Position numbers and translations under genes: made by a program. A DNA stretch of 64,000 bases, taken from positions 176,988 through 240,987 of the forward strand of contig JAHLKC010000051.1 in NCBI GenBank assembly GCA_025449115.1. Direction: 5' to 3'. This document shows positions 32,592 to 45,753 of this stretch, piece by piece (positions within the stretch are counted from its first letter, which is position 1; each line of letters opens with the position of its first letter). Origin of the DNA: Chytridium lagenaria. Lineage: Eukaryota > Chytridiomycota > Chytridiomycetes > Chytridiales > Chytridiaceae. Under the pieces are notes generated by a model. That model was not told where the DNA came from and did no database searches. It worked only from the letters and a program-made list of their open reading frames with translations.

Positions 32592-33614
32592 GAGCGTATG
32601 TTATTGTATATTTCTAAATCTAAGAAAGGAATATATAGGTGGCGGGTGGAAAGGATGGATTAAGTTGGGGGGGGGGGGCGGTGGAAGGGGGATATGGATA
32701 TTTTGGCACTTTGCCCACATGTATGTAATAGACAGATGTATTTCCATCAAGACAAGACATTTACTTATCACAGAAACGAATCTCTAAATATTATGAATAC
32801 GTACATGGAATGAAAATATAATAAAGAAGGGCCAAAAAATAAACAAAAAAAAAACGTGTTGGTCAAAAGGGGCAAACGGAAGAAAAAGACAAAAAATGGA
32901 AAAAAAAAAGGGATAAAAAAAAAAGGAAAAAAAGGCTTAAAAGGGAAAAAGCAAAAAGGAGAAATACATTTATATAAAGTTTGATCGTCTTATTGATAAA
33001 AGACAGAAAGTATAATATATAGTAATAGTTAATTATAGACAGGTGACCAACCACGGATGGTGTATTTTATTAATATAAATTATAGTTTTACTTAAAGTTA
33101 TAACGACTTAACCATGTGTCATTTTACTAATAAAGTAAAGGTTTCACGAAAGGTCCCAGTCTGGTTGGAAGGTTGCATCAAAAAAGGCTATCAAGAATTT
33201 CTCAACTGATTAGGGTTGGTTTCTTTTCTTTCACCTTCCTCTTTGGGTAAAGTATCTTGTTATTAGGAGGTATATTTATATTTACAGCAATGGTGACAAG
33301 CGTGGAAAAAAAAAGAAAAGAAAAAAAACCAAAAACTTTTAAAGGGTGTCTAGAAGGAGCATGTGTTGGGTGAGGTTATTGCAATAATGGACCAGTCTGT
33401 CTTAAAAGTTGGTACATATGATCGTCATTTTAACTCTACATCTCTTCTATAGTTTCCATTAAATATCACGTCATGGAATTTATTAATCATGTTTTCCACG
33501 AGGAAAGACGTTAAGCAATAGAATTAAAAAGCATAAAGACAGAGGTTAATAGACTCAGATTTCTGTACAGAAGGAGAAAAAGAAAAAAAATCAAGAATCC
33601 CAAGAACAAGAGAA
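32592..33614. other. AT-rich divergent intergenic region
   Basis: Separates the left lectin-domain gene (minus) from the secreted gene starting at 33,615 (plus). It holds a G13 run near 32,668 and many A-runs. A TATATA box at 32,631 lies 40 bp upstream of the minus-strand start codon. No gene is seen. It is not shared with the right arm. Confidence 0.6.
32631..32638 (-). promoter_or_regulatory. TATA-like box for the left lectin-domain gene
   Basis: CTATATAT on the minus strand, about 40 bp before the ATG. It is outside the inverted arm, so the right copy does not share it. Confidence 0.35.
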
Positions 33615-36600
33615 ATGCGCTTCAAGCTAATCAAGGTCGCTGGGGCAGTCGCCCTACTTGCATCCGCCGTTGCTGGAGCCATCACCGATCGTTCCGTCGT
33701 CATGCCAGCCATTGACAAAGATAAGTACTGCGTCGGTATCTCCCTGTTTCATGCCGTATGGAACGTCAAGCAAGCCTTGCCATTCTTTTCAATCTCCTTA
33801 CTCCCATTTGGAGATATACCAGCTTTCGACGAAGATAACGGCATTTTGCTTGCCAATAGCATCGCTTACGGATCGTCAGACTTTTTCTCCATCATCAACT
33901 ACCTTGAAGCAATTATCGACGAGGGTATTGCCACGGTCCCCAAGGCTAACGATGCGATCACTAGAATCAAAGGCGCCGTTCGTCTGATCGGAGAAATCTC
34001 TTCTTGTGAGCCGCAAATTAACCGGCAGCGTCGAGCCTCCGAGTTTGTGGACAAGATGATAGAGAGTTATGGTGCCAGATTCCGTGAAGAAGACTCACTG
34101 ATTGATATCGACGCTCCGTACACCAAACTTGACCCCAACGAAGACTTCGCTGATGAAACTCTCTTCTTTGACCTCAAGGCGTACCCTTCACTTGTGAACA
34201 TTGACACAGCCAATGAAACCGAATACCTTGAGGCGTACAATTTGATCATAGAGCCTATCCTATCTTATGTCTTCGACGCCATCCTTCTGGAGAACCGACA
34301 GGCCGACATTATTCCGAGGCGACGAAGGCGTAGTGAAGTCCAAACTCCTGGCCAACAGGCAACAAGTGGTGTGCTCCCCATGCTCCGCGAGCCCTCCGGC
34401 GCCCTTTCCTCACAAAATGTTGAAAACGCCATCGACACCAATATCAGGCCAGCTTCTGTGCCAATGCCCACAACCTTCTGGGACGGCGTTCAGCAATTTA
34501 TTATCAGACCTAATGCTTTATCTGCATCCGTCATCGTCGAGCTATCCACAGAGACCCTCGATGCAAATACATTGACAAAAGCCTCGTTGATACAATCAAT
34601 AGGACGGATCACTGTCATAAAGAGTTCGAAAGACGTCGCCGCCTTTGGAAATACGATGGCATCTAGTATCTCTCAACGCGTTGAAAACCTTTTGCTATCT
34701 TTGCCGACTGTTGACAAGCTAGTGAAAGAGGTCGCCTCGTTGAATCGACTCGGGACTGAAACCAAGGTTCAGGAATTCTTTTCGAGCCTTGGGTACATCA
34801 TCGGTGAGAAACCCAGCACTGTCGTGTCTTCGTATAAACAAATCTTTAAGAATCTTGCCGTCAGCGGTGGAGGTAAGAGTAATTTTTAAGATCAGGAGAG
34901 CATTTGGCTATACTTTATCTTCCCGCTTATTTTCTGCTCAATTAGGTGGAGCGACTCACCCAACCTTTGGTACGTCCGACATTGAGAAAGCCTGGGACCA
35001 AAACAAGGGTTTTAGCTTTCCAAAGTTCCTCGGCATCGCTATCGCCAGAGAGTTTGAAAAAGACCCGGTTAATGCTATGAATACGCTCCCTGCCTTCGTC
35101 GACGGGCTCTTCTACGATTTCGAGAGCAAAGAGCTCCTTGCTATCAATGACAACGCTTTCATGGAAAGCCTTGATAGGTCTCTCACCGAAAGCGTCAAGA
35201 ACAAGGAGGAAAACAAGCAAAATGCCATCAAGTTCTTGAACATGTTCACCGTAGAAAGCCAAGTTGTGCGGTTCGTCAAAAACTTCCAGAGCAAGGTCGG
35301 CTTAGAAGGCAAGGCTCTTCAAAGTGTTAAGGATGTCGTGGACTATATGACTTCCGACCAAAACGTCGACGCCCCTGATCGCATAGCCATATTCGTTCGA
35401 GGGGCAAGCCTGCTTTCGCGAGGGATCCTTTACAGCGGGAATGAAAATTACAAGGAAATTACACCTGAAGCCATGGTCGACGCTCAACTTGACAGCACAT
35501 TCAAGTTGGTGAGCGGCGTCGTCGGTACTTTTGGGCTAGGTCTTGCAGAAACCGTTCAAGCCGGATTGGCTATGATGAACCTCGAACTGGTAAAAATTCC
35601 TTCGAAAATCACCTCTCAAGATCTTTTGACAGAAGATACTGTTGAGGGCAGACCTCCTTACTATTCCCCAAAGGGCCTCTTTGTCAAGTGCAATCCAAAA
35701 TGCAGCCCAGAGCAAGTCAAATTTCCGCAATCCATCATCAGTCTTTCAGGGATCTGGAAGGCGCCTCTTTTCATCTTAAGTTTGATCCTGATAGTGATGG
35801 TTACTCGGGTATGAGTCTAGTTGGAGAGAAGGGCAAGGCCACCCTCGATGGCGTACGAGAGGCTCTTGTACAAAAGCTCGATGAGATGGTGAGCTTGTCC
35901 CTCAATGGTCAAATTGATAATGAAGTCGTCCTTGGAGCCATCGACTCTGCGATTGCTAAGATGGGGAAGGAGGAGCTTGCCTTTGACGATTTCTACGGAT
36001 CCGAGATGGGCAAGATGTTTATAAATGGACTGACTCAGCGCCTCAAGCTTCAAACTAAAAATCCCATCCCCAGGCAGAGTCTCCGTGGCGATATTTCTGA
36101 TGACGACCTCGAACAGTCTTTCAGGACTATTCTTACACAATTCAAGACCGATCTCGGCGAAAAGAACCCCGCTATTGATTGCCATCGATGTGTTCAAATC
36201 AGATATTCCAGATATCTTTGCCAAAGTCAACGAGAATCTCGAAAGGGATGGTAGACCACCCATAGAGACGAGAGACCAAGCTGTTGCCTACATGATGGAC
36301 CAGTACAAGAATCCCCAGAAAGTTCCTACCAGCAAGATTCCAGCGCGTGCCATCCAAAATTACGTTGCTCAAAGCCGGTTTGCAACCGTCTCAACTCTCG
36401 ACTCATCAAATTACGATATTTCCAAAGGTTTCGCCAGCAACGACCTTATCGATCGTGCCAATTCGATGGCCGATACAATTCGCCTCGAATTCTACACGCC
36501 CGCTGTTCCAGACGAGGTTGTTGCGCTAGATGGAATCATAAAGGCTGCAGCGGCAGTCCGTCTACACGCAAGTCAAATCTCCGACAAAGAGACAAAGGCT

Positions 36601-37364
36601 AAAGCGATTGACTTGACGAAGAAAACTCCGACTGATAGCGCAGCGCCGGATGCGGACGGTGACGTGGCGTTCACTCAGATTTTCTCCACGAATGTTAGAG
36701 GCGATTACTACGCAGACGATGGCCCAAGTTGTGGAAACGTTGACTTTTTATGCTGATAACTATTTGACGGAGTTGAAGGTTGCGGGCGACAGTGATAGTA
36801 GCGTTCTCAGAAGTGAGGGCAATGCTTTTGTCTTCCGGATTGTGACGAACAATGTTCGTCAGGCCATCAAGTACATGCAGTACAAGCTTGACAAGCTTGC
36901 AGACGATAAGACATTTCAGTCGACGGATGATGACACAAATACGTTTGAAGGTCTCCAACGCCTGGACGAAAAATTGGAAGAGACCGCCTCCAAAAATGTT
37001 GAACTCCTGGAAAGCATTGATGGCAAGATGCCTAATGTGTTTTCTGACGATCAAAGTGATGGGTCGGACAGCTGAACACGGCCGAAGGAACAGAATATAA
37101 GGTAATTTTATTTTTCTTCTTCTGTAAATTTACAGTTTAATCCTCTGACTTCAAACATTAATACCTTCTTGATATTTTTAATAGGGAGGTCCCCTCAACC
37201 GAAGGCTACAGCGACCCACTCTTACTAGAAAAACTGACAACCTGCCGAGTGGTGGTCAAGTGTCCATTTTTCAGACCAGAGGAGTAAAATCAGGATCGGG
37301 TCAATTTTTCAACAGGCCTGGAGGTGCTAGACAGACGGCCATCAAGTTCTACACCAAGAAGTAA
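33615..37364 (+). CDS. Large predicted secreted protein, unknown family (frameshifted)
   Basis: Signal peptide at the start (IKVAGAVALLASAVAGA). Exon 1 runs to 34,872. A 72-nt intron (GTAAGA...TTAG) joins in phase 1 to exon 2 at 34,945 (GATHPTFGTSDIEKAW). The reading then moves between frames near 35,745, 36,170 and 36,720. A likely last intron (37,102-37,184) leads to a basic C-terminus ending ARQTAIKFYTKK, which needs one more frame change near 37,060. Total length would be about 1,200 residues, mostly helical and acidic, with dibasic clusters (PRRRRRSE near residue 240; INRQRRASE) that could be processing sites. No known domain is recognised. Confidence 0.6.
34873..34944 (+). other. Intron of the 33,615 gene
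   Basis: 72 nt, GTAAGAGTAA donor and GCTCAATTAG acceptor. Removing it keeps phase 1 and joins two well-conserved open frames. Confidence 0.8.
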
Positions 37365-38082
37365 CCTCTTACTAAGCTTGATGGCAAATTAGAAATAAAA
37401 AGCTTTTATCTCTCTCCGATGTAAACTTCTTTATAGTCGCCCTCATTCGTTTTTAAGGTAAGTAAAGGGATGGGAAGACATTTAAGACTTCGGAAATTCA
37501 ATGCAAGCATACGAAAAATCCTGCCATATGAACACATCTTCACTCACCGAAAAAAAGTAGGTCTTAGGGGAAAGCGGCTAAAATGTGAAGTCTGAACGTG
37601 TGCGTCGCCAATTTGATCAATTTACAGTAAAGCGTTAACAGTAGTTTTGGATGGAAAGAAAATCGTCCAAGCACGAATAATTAATGCCATTAAATGTGAT
37701 TAAACGCAAAAGAAGTGTGAAAAAGACTGCAGTTTTATTATCGAAAAAACAGGTTTCGCTAATCTTTCTGTACTTCTTCAACACGGATTGGATTCAACGG
37801 CCCAATGTTTAGAGTCTTTGACGTTAAGCGCTTTACAGATCCTACAAAAAATACAATTATTATTGATACATTTGTATATCAGAGACGAGACACACCCTTT
37901 ACGGATTGCAGAATAAGTTGAGACACGACCAGCTTTAGTAGATGTAAAACTCAAAAGTTCAAAAGCGTGAACGAAAAGGAAAGGAACGGATTTTTTAAAC
38001 GGAGAAGAAAGTCTATTATTTTTTTGCCGAGTATTTAAAAGCATGAGGCAAATGTATAGATAGATAGATAGTGGAACAGAGT
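37365..38082. other. Intergenic between convergent genes
   Basis: The 3' regions of two convergent genes meet here. It is AT-rich with a (TAGA)n microsatellite near 38,056-38,070. No open frame looks genuine. Confidence 0.5.
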
Positions 38083-40678
38083 TCAAGCAAAATTGTCCCA
38101 AGTCAATGCATTGCTCTTGTTGCAATCCCACATCTGAAGGTAACCACCGTCATTCAGCCCCCTCTCCCAGTTCACACAACCCAACGGCTGCGTCTGAATC
38201 ATACCGTTAGTGATAGTCCACTTCTTCACATCCGTGCTGCAAGCCTGCATGAACAACCTCCCGTCACCCTTCACCAGGAGGATCCGCATGGAGACACATG
38301 GATGGATCATTCTTGCTTCTCATCCTACCCAAAGCATCAATCCCAAAGTACTTGCGATCGTCATTGACTTCAACGTCAGTGATGACTTTGCCTCGGTACT
38401 GACACTATCTACCCTCATGAACTTGTTGCTGAAAGCTGTCTTGTACTTGAGGTAGTTGAGGTTTGTGGGAACCACCGAGTTGATGTTGGTTGACCATCGC
38501 TGGTTGCTGTTATCCACATAGTTCAACGCGAAGATGACGACGTTAGATCCAACGGTGAGGTAGTCGTCGAGGGGTCGACCATCAGGAAGCCTGATGCTCT
38601 CATCGTTCGCGTTTCTCACAAACACAAGGCCGTTGGTTGTGCACGCAGGAGACCAATACGGTTGTCGAAGGTGTTGCCGGCGCCAGAGCTCAGGATTGCT
38701 CTCAGGGTGAAGCTTTCCTTGAGAGTCGAATGCCCACCTTTGAAGAGCGTTGGCACGGGCACGGTTCGGTGGAGATGGGGGCGTTGCGTGTGTTGCCCTT
38801 CTTTAAGGCAAGACAGGTGTTCTTGACGATCTGATATATGGGACTATAGATGAGACCGTTAGGTAAACTCTCATCGGCCACAACAACGTGCGAAACTGTT
38901 TTGTCAACCCAGCTGGAGGTGGCTTGGCAGTCGTCGCTGACCTCAAGGATATGGGACGTTGCGGCATTGAGCTCGATGGCGGGAGACCAGATGGATTTTC
39001 CGGCAGGATTGTAAACGTTTACGGAACCATCCTTTCCAAGGACCATCCGGGAAACAGCCTCGTTAAAGAAATGATGCGACGGGTGCGGCCATTGCAAGTG
39101 AGGACGAGAGCGCGCTCTTCGATGCGGAGATTGGCGATAGAGGAGTCGGAGTAGATGGCTTCACCGGACGTTCATGTAGTTCAGCGGGGTAGAGGTCCTG
39201 AGCTTAAAGACCTTGTAGCCCGTCTCTTCGTAACGCTGACCGGTGACCTTGTCGGAGCAAGTGACGATACCGTCGTCATTGATGGCGAGAACCTTGTGCG
39301 GGAAAGGAGCAGGGATGTTGACAGGGGTGATATCGTCAAAGATTAAGCCTTGGATACTTTTCCCGAACGCGCTTGAAGCGAATGTAAGCCGGCAAGTGTG
39401 AGAGAGGGTTAGGGTGAAAAATGTTTGCGAGGCGACGGTGGATTGGTCAATGATGTTAGGAGAGTAACGCCTGAGAACAACGCCGTCCTTTACAATCTGA
39501 ACATAACCATCAGAGCCGATACCTATAGCATAGAGGTTTTAGAACATGACCACAGTTTGAAGGTGCAGAGATGATAAACAAAGGTACACGCACTTACCAA
39601 ATTTAAAAGAGCCAGATGGCGAGACGATAAATTGGTCCTTGACGAGTACGGGGTTGGTGTCACTCCACAGGGCCTTGTGTTGAAGACAGGCAGTGGACTG
39701 GGAGAGGGACTGGGTGAGGGTGAGGGTGAAGTGAGGGGGTGACAGTGGTGGTGGAGGTGGGAAGGACAGGGGGAAGAGTGACGACAGGGGGCCAAGGAAG
39801 AGCAGGGTCCGATCCACTTGGCGGACCAGCATAACCAACCGTGGCGATGTCGAACACAAGAGAAGAGGTACCTGAGACTTGATCAATGACTACAATCTTG
39901 CCGTCATCTTCAATTTGGATAATGAAAGTACCAGGAAGCTCGCTTGCCTGCTTTCTTGAGATGATCGTGCCGCGGCCCTCGCCGTCCGCTGTGAAGGATT
40001 CGATGGCGCCATACTTGGAAATGGAGAGAACTCTTGGGTCGAAAGGAACGTTTGAGGCCTTGTTTAGGGCGAAATTGTTGTTGGTGCGCAAGAGGCCATT
40101 CTTGTTGAATGTGATCCACCACATGTTGTTGCTAGACCTCAGCAAGTCGCCCTCACCCATGTAGTTCAAAGACGAACTGTCCAAAAACGTCAAGTTTTGC
40201 CTAGTGGAGGGGAACGTCCACACGACGTCGTTCGCACCGTTACGGACCCTGAAGCGGCGATCGAATTCGAGGCGACCTGAAAAGTCTTGATTGTCTAGAC
40301 CGTCGTTCCACGTACAGCCAGTGCTGATGATGGATTGAGAACCCTTGTTGTAGAGCTCAATGTAACCGTCGTCTTTGATGGTGAGGGAGATGTCGTCGCC
40401 AACTTGGGGTACCTCTCCGGTGACGATGCGCTGGCTGGCTACGGTACGTTTCTTGTTGGCGACCTTTGTACCAATCTGGATGGTGAGGTAGCCGGATTGG
40501 GTAAACACGAATTGGGCATCTGGGAGGTCCGTAGTGCCGGCGACCGGAGCAATAACCATGAGACCACCGATTGGCATAAGGCTGTTTGGTCCCAGTTATA
40601 GCGGGTGAAGTCAGCCATCGCACCCGCGCCAAAGGACACGGCAGCGATGGCCAGGGATAGAAGTTTGGAGCTATGCAT
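38083..40678 (-). CDS. Secreted protein with bulb-lectin-like and ricin-B-like repeats (frameshifted)
   Basis: Starts MHSSKLLSLAIAAVSFGAGA, a signal peptide. A frameshift near 40,577 leads into a long frame of lectin-like beta repeats (LTIQIGTKVANKKR, ISLTIKDDGYIELYNKGSQ, NNMWWITFNKNGLLRTNNN, FIIQIEDDGKIVVIDQ). A Pro/Thr-rich linker (PWPPVVTLPPVLPTSTTTV) follows, then an exon junction at a 65-nt intron (39,533-39,597, GTAAGT...TATAG) and IGSDGYVQIVKDGV. The C-terminus (MQWPHPSHHFF onwards, then LQMWDCNKSNALTWDNF) has a QxW-like ricin-B flavour. Further frameshifts lie near 39,665, 39,170, 38,650 and 38,330. Probably a secreted carbohydrate-binding protein, distantly like the flanking genes in its repeats. 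Confidence 0.62.
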
Positions 40679-41335
40679 GGTTCTATCTATATATGGGTTT
40701 ACGGACGTGTTTGAATGGAAGGGAAAAGTGTTTGAAGGATAGGTGCTAAGGAGGGTGGGATAGAACGAGGAGGGGAAAAGTCTCGTCCTTATATAAAGGA
40801 ATTGTTATGTAGGGTTAAGACATTACAAATTGATAACGTGTTTGTTTTGTTTTTTCGCTAAGATGTGAAGGTGGAAAAGTTATAGGAATATGCATTGTTG
40901 TTCGAGGTAGGTCTTTGATGGTGCTTGCCATCTTTTTACATTTCCATCTTTTAAAACTCTCTTAGCCCTCCCATTATTTTCTCATTTTAAAAAAGGAAAA
41001 ATCTTAACAACACATGTCAAGTTGTCAACCAATTTATTACTTCCACTTCACAAACGGACGCAGTCAATGTTACATCGGCCCAGCCAGGGATCTCTTCCTT
41101 TCCTTCTCCTCTGCATACTCCTTCTCTCTTCTCCATCTCACCCTTCTCACGCGCTCCTCTCGTCCCTGCTCTTCCAGAAAAATGGCGTGTATTTCTCCGT
41201 ATCCATACAGCTGTTAATAATAAACGCATCGTTACTTACTTCCCTCCTCCATCCGTTTCGTCCAAAAGCTTTCCCCTCCGTTCCCCCCTACACATAACAT
41301 AATTCAAGCATACGTGAGGAAGATATCGCGACAAT
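40679..41335. other. Divergent intergenic region
   Basis: Between the minus-strand lectin-like gene and the right lectin-domain gene. It contains pyrimidine-rich DNA near 41,090-41,290 leading to the plus-strand ATG, a TATATAA box for the minus gene, and no recognisable gene. Confidence 0.5.
40789..40797 (-). promoter_or_regulatory. TATA-like box for the 40,678 gene
   Basis: TTTATATAA on the minus strand, about 110 bp upstream of the start codon, in otherwise mixed sequence. Confidence 0.4.
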
Positions 41336-44300
41336 ATGCTCGTTAGACAACGACTTCGGCCGTCATCCATTCTTCTGCGATGCCTCTCCGTTCTTTGCCT
41401 TCTGGCACACCTCTGTGCCGGAGGGTTCATCGGCATTGATGATAGTACGTGGGAGACCATCAGGAGGCAAGGGTGTAATGTCGGCTGCTACAGTCTTGGA
41501 AAGCTGTTAATCCCCATGTGCAGAGCTTTTTGCAACAATGATGGGAAGATTGATGAGGATCAAGTCAGGCTCGTAAAAAGACTGTGATAACTTTTTGAAC
41601 AACGCGATCTCCACTATCAAGGCTGCTGACGCCGATACGCCAAAAGACCCATCACCTTTCCGCCGCCGTCAATTCAACGACGCTCCTATCACTTCCGATC
41701 AAGCTGGGACCCCAGAGAACATTGAAGGGCCACCGATGGCTCGATGCAACACCTACTTACCTCAGAACCCCGACAATGCCAACTTCAAGGTCGGGCAGAC
41801 AGGAAGGCTTCAACAAAGACAACTTCAAGTAAACCCTAACAATCCTGGCTTTCCTCTGGATCAGGTGGTGGGAACGGCTTTTGCCCAAACAAGATCACAA
41901 AACCTGCTGAAAAAGGCCCTACGAAGGCGTGAGGTCGTCAAAACATTGTCTGATTTAAAAAGTGAGTAAATGTTTATGTTGAACTTGTCAGTTTCTCCTT
42001 TTTTTTTTTTCTATGGCGGACTTGTCTTGCGAAGCAGGATGATCATGCCTGCACCTTCTGCGCCACATCTGTGCATGCCTTGCGAAGCAGGATGATCATG
42101 GCAAGAGCAGGATGATCACTCTGGATGATCACTCCATAGCAAAACAGGGTGATCATGCACGTTGATTGCGTTGTAAAGCATTGATTCCAAGCATTGTCTA
42201 ACTCAACCCTATATGTAGGTGCATGCCTCTGGTGAGCGCTGGACCGTTTTCGGACCCCTACCACTCGGCTCTCACAGGTATTCCAAGAGCGGATGTTGTG
42301 AGGCGACTCGGCACCGGCATGGCCTACAGTCTCACCAACAAGGGCGTCAATTGTCCCAAGGGAGGATCCCCGTGTATCTGGTCCCAAAGTACTTCCGTCA
42401 CTGTGACGAACGCCATCTCCTTTGCGATCTCCAGAGGCAATACAGTCACATATACAAAAACAAACGCCACCAACTGGAATGACGGAAGCACCGACTCGAC
42501 CACCGATATACTGAGCAAGGCAACCGAAGACTCTGTTACTCGAAGTTTTGCAAAGACGAACAGCTCGTCTTTTAGCAAAACTCTTCAAGACACTTTCACA
42601 AAGTCCCTCGACATTACCCGCGGCAACACCACTGCCAACTCTAACGAGCAGAGCTGGACGAATCAACTTACCTGGAACCGCGATATCAGTAACACTCAGT
42701 CTACCAGCAATGGTTACGAGTACACGTCGTTGGGTGGTAACGAGTATACTCTCAACGTAGGAGCTAGCAAGGATTCCGTGTCGCAGAAGAGTGCTGAGAA
42801 TGCTGTTTCTGTAACTTGTGCCAAAACACGCGGTTGGGATGAAGGGGTCAACCTCTCCATTTCCAAAGGTGCAGCATCGGCGGGCTACACAGCTACAATA
42901 AGAGATCAGAACGATCGAAGTGTAACCTTTTCCATATCGAATGGCGCTATGAAATCAAAGTCTGTCCGTAACGATTGCTCACAGTCCGTTACCGAGAACA
43001 ATGGTGAAAACTACGCCGTCCGTCACAACTGCGACAACGCTCATACAATCACTTACTCTCATGGCGGATCCAAGGCCTACACTCATGGGCATACCAACAC
43101 CTTTACCGATGAGTTGAGGCAGTCCGATGGTGTTTCCAACGCATACATGAATGGCAACACCACCGAGGACGGATGGTCTGTCACCAACACCGATGCATAT
43201 GGCTACACCACTAGTAACACGTACGGGACAAATACGGAAAAGTCAAAGACATTCAGCAACGGTGGTGACTTTACAGATGCTTACGCAGCGTCCGGTAGCG
43301 AAGAAGCAACCAACACAACAACTTACACCATCTCACAAACCATTGAGACGACACAAAGCATCCCCATTCCCCCTGGCAATATCGGTTACATTGTCTGCCG
43401 TCCTGTGGTAGTTTCCGAGATCACCCCGTGGAACTGCATTGAAGAATCGGGGGATATGATCTACACAACTGAGGTTCAGACACCGGCCACTATTGACCAG
43501 TCCAAGAATGTTTTGCATTCTTGAATTTGAGGAGCTTGGCGCGGCACCAAAAATCTTCAAGCATTCTGCGCAGAGGTACCGGAACATTGCTGACGGATCG
43601 TCCCTCAAATATGGCTATACGTATGAGTTCAACAGTGTCAGGTCTGGGACCACGAATATCGACACGACGATCAGGAATGGGGATTACCAATTGATATTTG
43701 AAAGCCCTACCTCCTGTAACGTTGGTGTTTACTTAGGTGGATGGAGTGAATGGTCGACAGGCATCAATAACCTCTGGCTCACTCCTAAGGGTAGTCGAGC
43801 TTGTCGTCTTCGCATTACAACCGACGGTCATTTTATCCAAGAGGCTCAAGGTGTTTACGTTAATGCTCCATCGGATTGGACCGTCGTTTGGTCTACCCAG
43901 CCATATGGTGTTAATTACCCTGTCGGAGTGTTTGGAAGCAAAGGATACACTTTGGTTCTTCAAAAGATGGCGAGCTTGAGCTTTTGGATGGAATGGACAT
44001 CCGTATTTGGTCAAGTAGGATCAGTAAGAATCGCCTTGGCTACAAGTACCCTGTCATGTCCGTCTTCCCCACGACCAAAGTCACCGAGACCTCAGACGTC
44101 CTCGCTAAAGACTATCATAATACCCTTCCCTCCAACATCAAGTGGAAAGGCGACCGACTTACTTTGACCATTCAAAACGTTACTTCGGAGACCTGCAATG
44201 CCAATTTCATCGAGTCTAACCAAGGCATCCGTTCACCCAATGGCAGGTTCTCCATGTACCTTGATGAAGGTGGCAACTTGTTCCTTAAGGACGGTTCGCG

Positions 44301-45282
44301 TACAATGTGGCAAACCCAGACCATGGATATGTGGTTTGCAACCCCACCCTACCGCGCAGGTCTTGACACCAAGGGCATGTTTCAAGTCAAAGATGTAGGC
44401 AGTAAAGTCATTTGGAGCACCGAAAACGGCGGCATGACCAGCATGGTCATCACTGACAATGGCACTCTTTTTGGATTAACCGACACCATCCAGAAACCAA
44501 CTTGGACTCTCCGCGTCGACCTCAACGCCACGTTTTATGGCCACATGACTTACTCTCGTCCCTACGTCTCCTGTGATCATTGTGCCAAGTGCACGCTTGT
44601 AGGAAAGACCGCCCCTATTTACAATCTCGCCACAGGCGTCTGTATCCCAATCTCTTACACGAACTCGGCCTGCCGCTTCTTCAAATACGTTGAAAGCACC
44701 AAACACTACATTGCCATGTCTGAAACCAACACTACCGTCGAGACCGGGCTCTGCTTGGGAACGCCACCGACATTTCTCTCTGCCTGTTCCCCTTTTACAA
44801 CCTGGAAACACTACAACGACTACTTCCTTACAATGAATCATAAAACCGACACCTGTCTTGGCACCAATTTCACGCTCACAAGTTGCACCAACGACAACCT
44901 TCGCGGCACTAAACTCTGGTCTCATGGACCTGCCATCACCGACTCTCTCCGCACCGACCGGAACCGGCTCATGTTTTTTGGCGAAAAATTCCAAAAGGAC
45001 GGTGCATCGTTCAAGCTTGGTGCGAACGGAAACTTGGTGTTGACGAATAAGAAGGGAACACAGCCAAAGCAAATTTTGAGTAATATGGTGTTTAGAGAGA
45101 AGACTGTGATGGAGTTGACGGTGGATGGGGATTTGGTTGTAACGAACATGTGGGGGAATGTGACGATTCAGACTGTTTCAGGGAAGAGAGGGACGCCGCC
45201 TTACGTTGCCGGGTTGCAGGCTGATGGGGCGTTTGAAATTCGAGACTCGAAGGGTTTCGCTACTTACCGATTTTCGGCTTGA
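41336..45282 (+). CDS. Large secreted lectin-domain protein, right copy (frameshifted)
   Basis: Same architecture as the left copy: signal peptide, Cys-containing N-terminus, 257-nt intron (41,962-42,218), Ser/Thr/Asn-rich beta domain, then bulb-lectin-like repeats. Exon 1 has an extra A in an A-run at 41,576-41,580, which breaks the frame after VRLVK. Two further breaks lie near 43,515 and 43,965. None coincide with the left-copy breaks. Protein identity to the left copy is near total up to about TEDSVTR and again from about NTLPSNIKWKG, but falls to roughly three quarters between them (for example VFRGAIREWSTGIMN versus VYLGGWSEWSTGINN). The upstream region is unrelated to the left copy. 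Confidence 0.72.
41962..42218 (+). other. Intron with repeated GATGATCA words, right copy
   Basis: GTGAGTAAAT donor, ATATGTAG acceptor. Same five GRTGATCAY words as in the left copy; almost no changes. Confidence 0.8.
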
Positions 45283-45753
45283 GGGGAATTGGACGAATTA
45301 TTTTCCAAGTTTGTGCGGCTTTCTATTTTGAAAAAACATAAAAGTGAATAGAAATATATGATATATGTATCTCTATAAATATTATATACGTAGATGCCAC
45401 ACGATTACAATTCTTCTAGCAAGTATTTTTTCATAAATCGGATTATGGAGACCAGGATTGTCGGCGGCCAAGGAAGCGGTGCGTTAAAGAGGCATCAGGA
45501 TGCGATCGTGAAGGCCGCGGGTATCATGCATCACATCTGAAATCTGGATGGCGGAAGAAAATGGCATCGTCGTGGATATGAAGTCTTTGCAGGAAAACAC
45601 CTTTCAGCGCAAAGAATTCGGCAGTCTGTTTGAAAGTTCGTAAAATCGGATTATGAAGAGATATGCTTAGAATTATAGTTGGGAGCAGCTGGTTTCTTAA
45701 CCATTTTTATGGCGGACTTTTTTTTTTTTTGATTTTTATAAATTGGTGACAAG
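45283..45753. other. Intergenic, right arm
   Basis: Mirror of 28,168-28,655. It lacks a few bases in the short frame seen there (HALGSF-coding part deleted), which argues against that frame being a gene. Confidence 0.5.
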
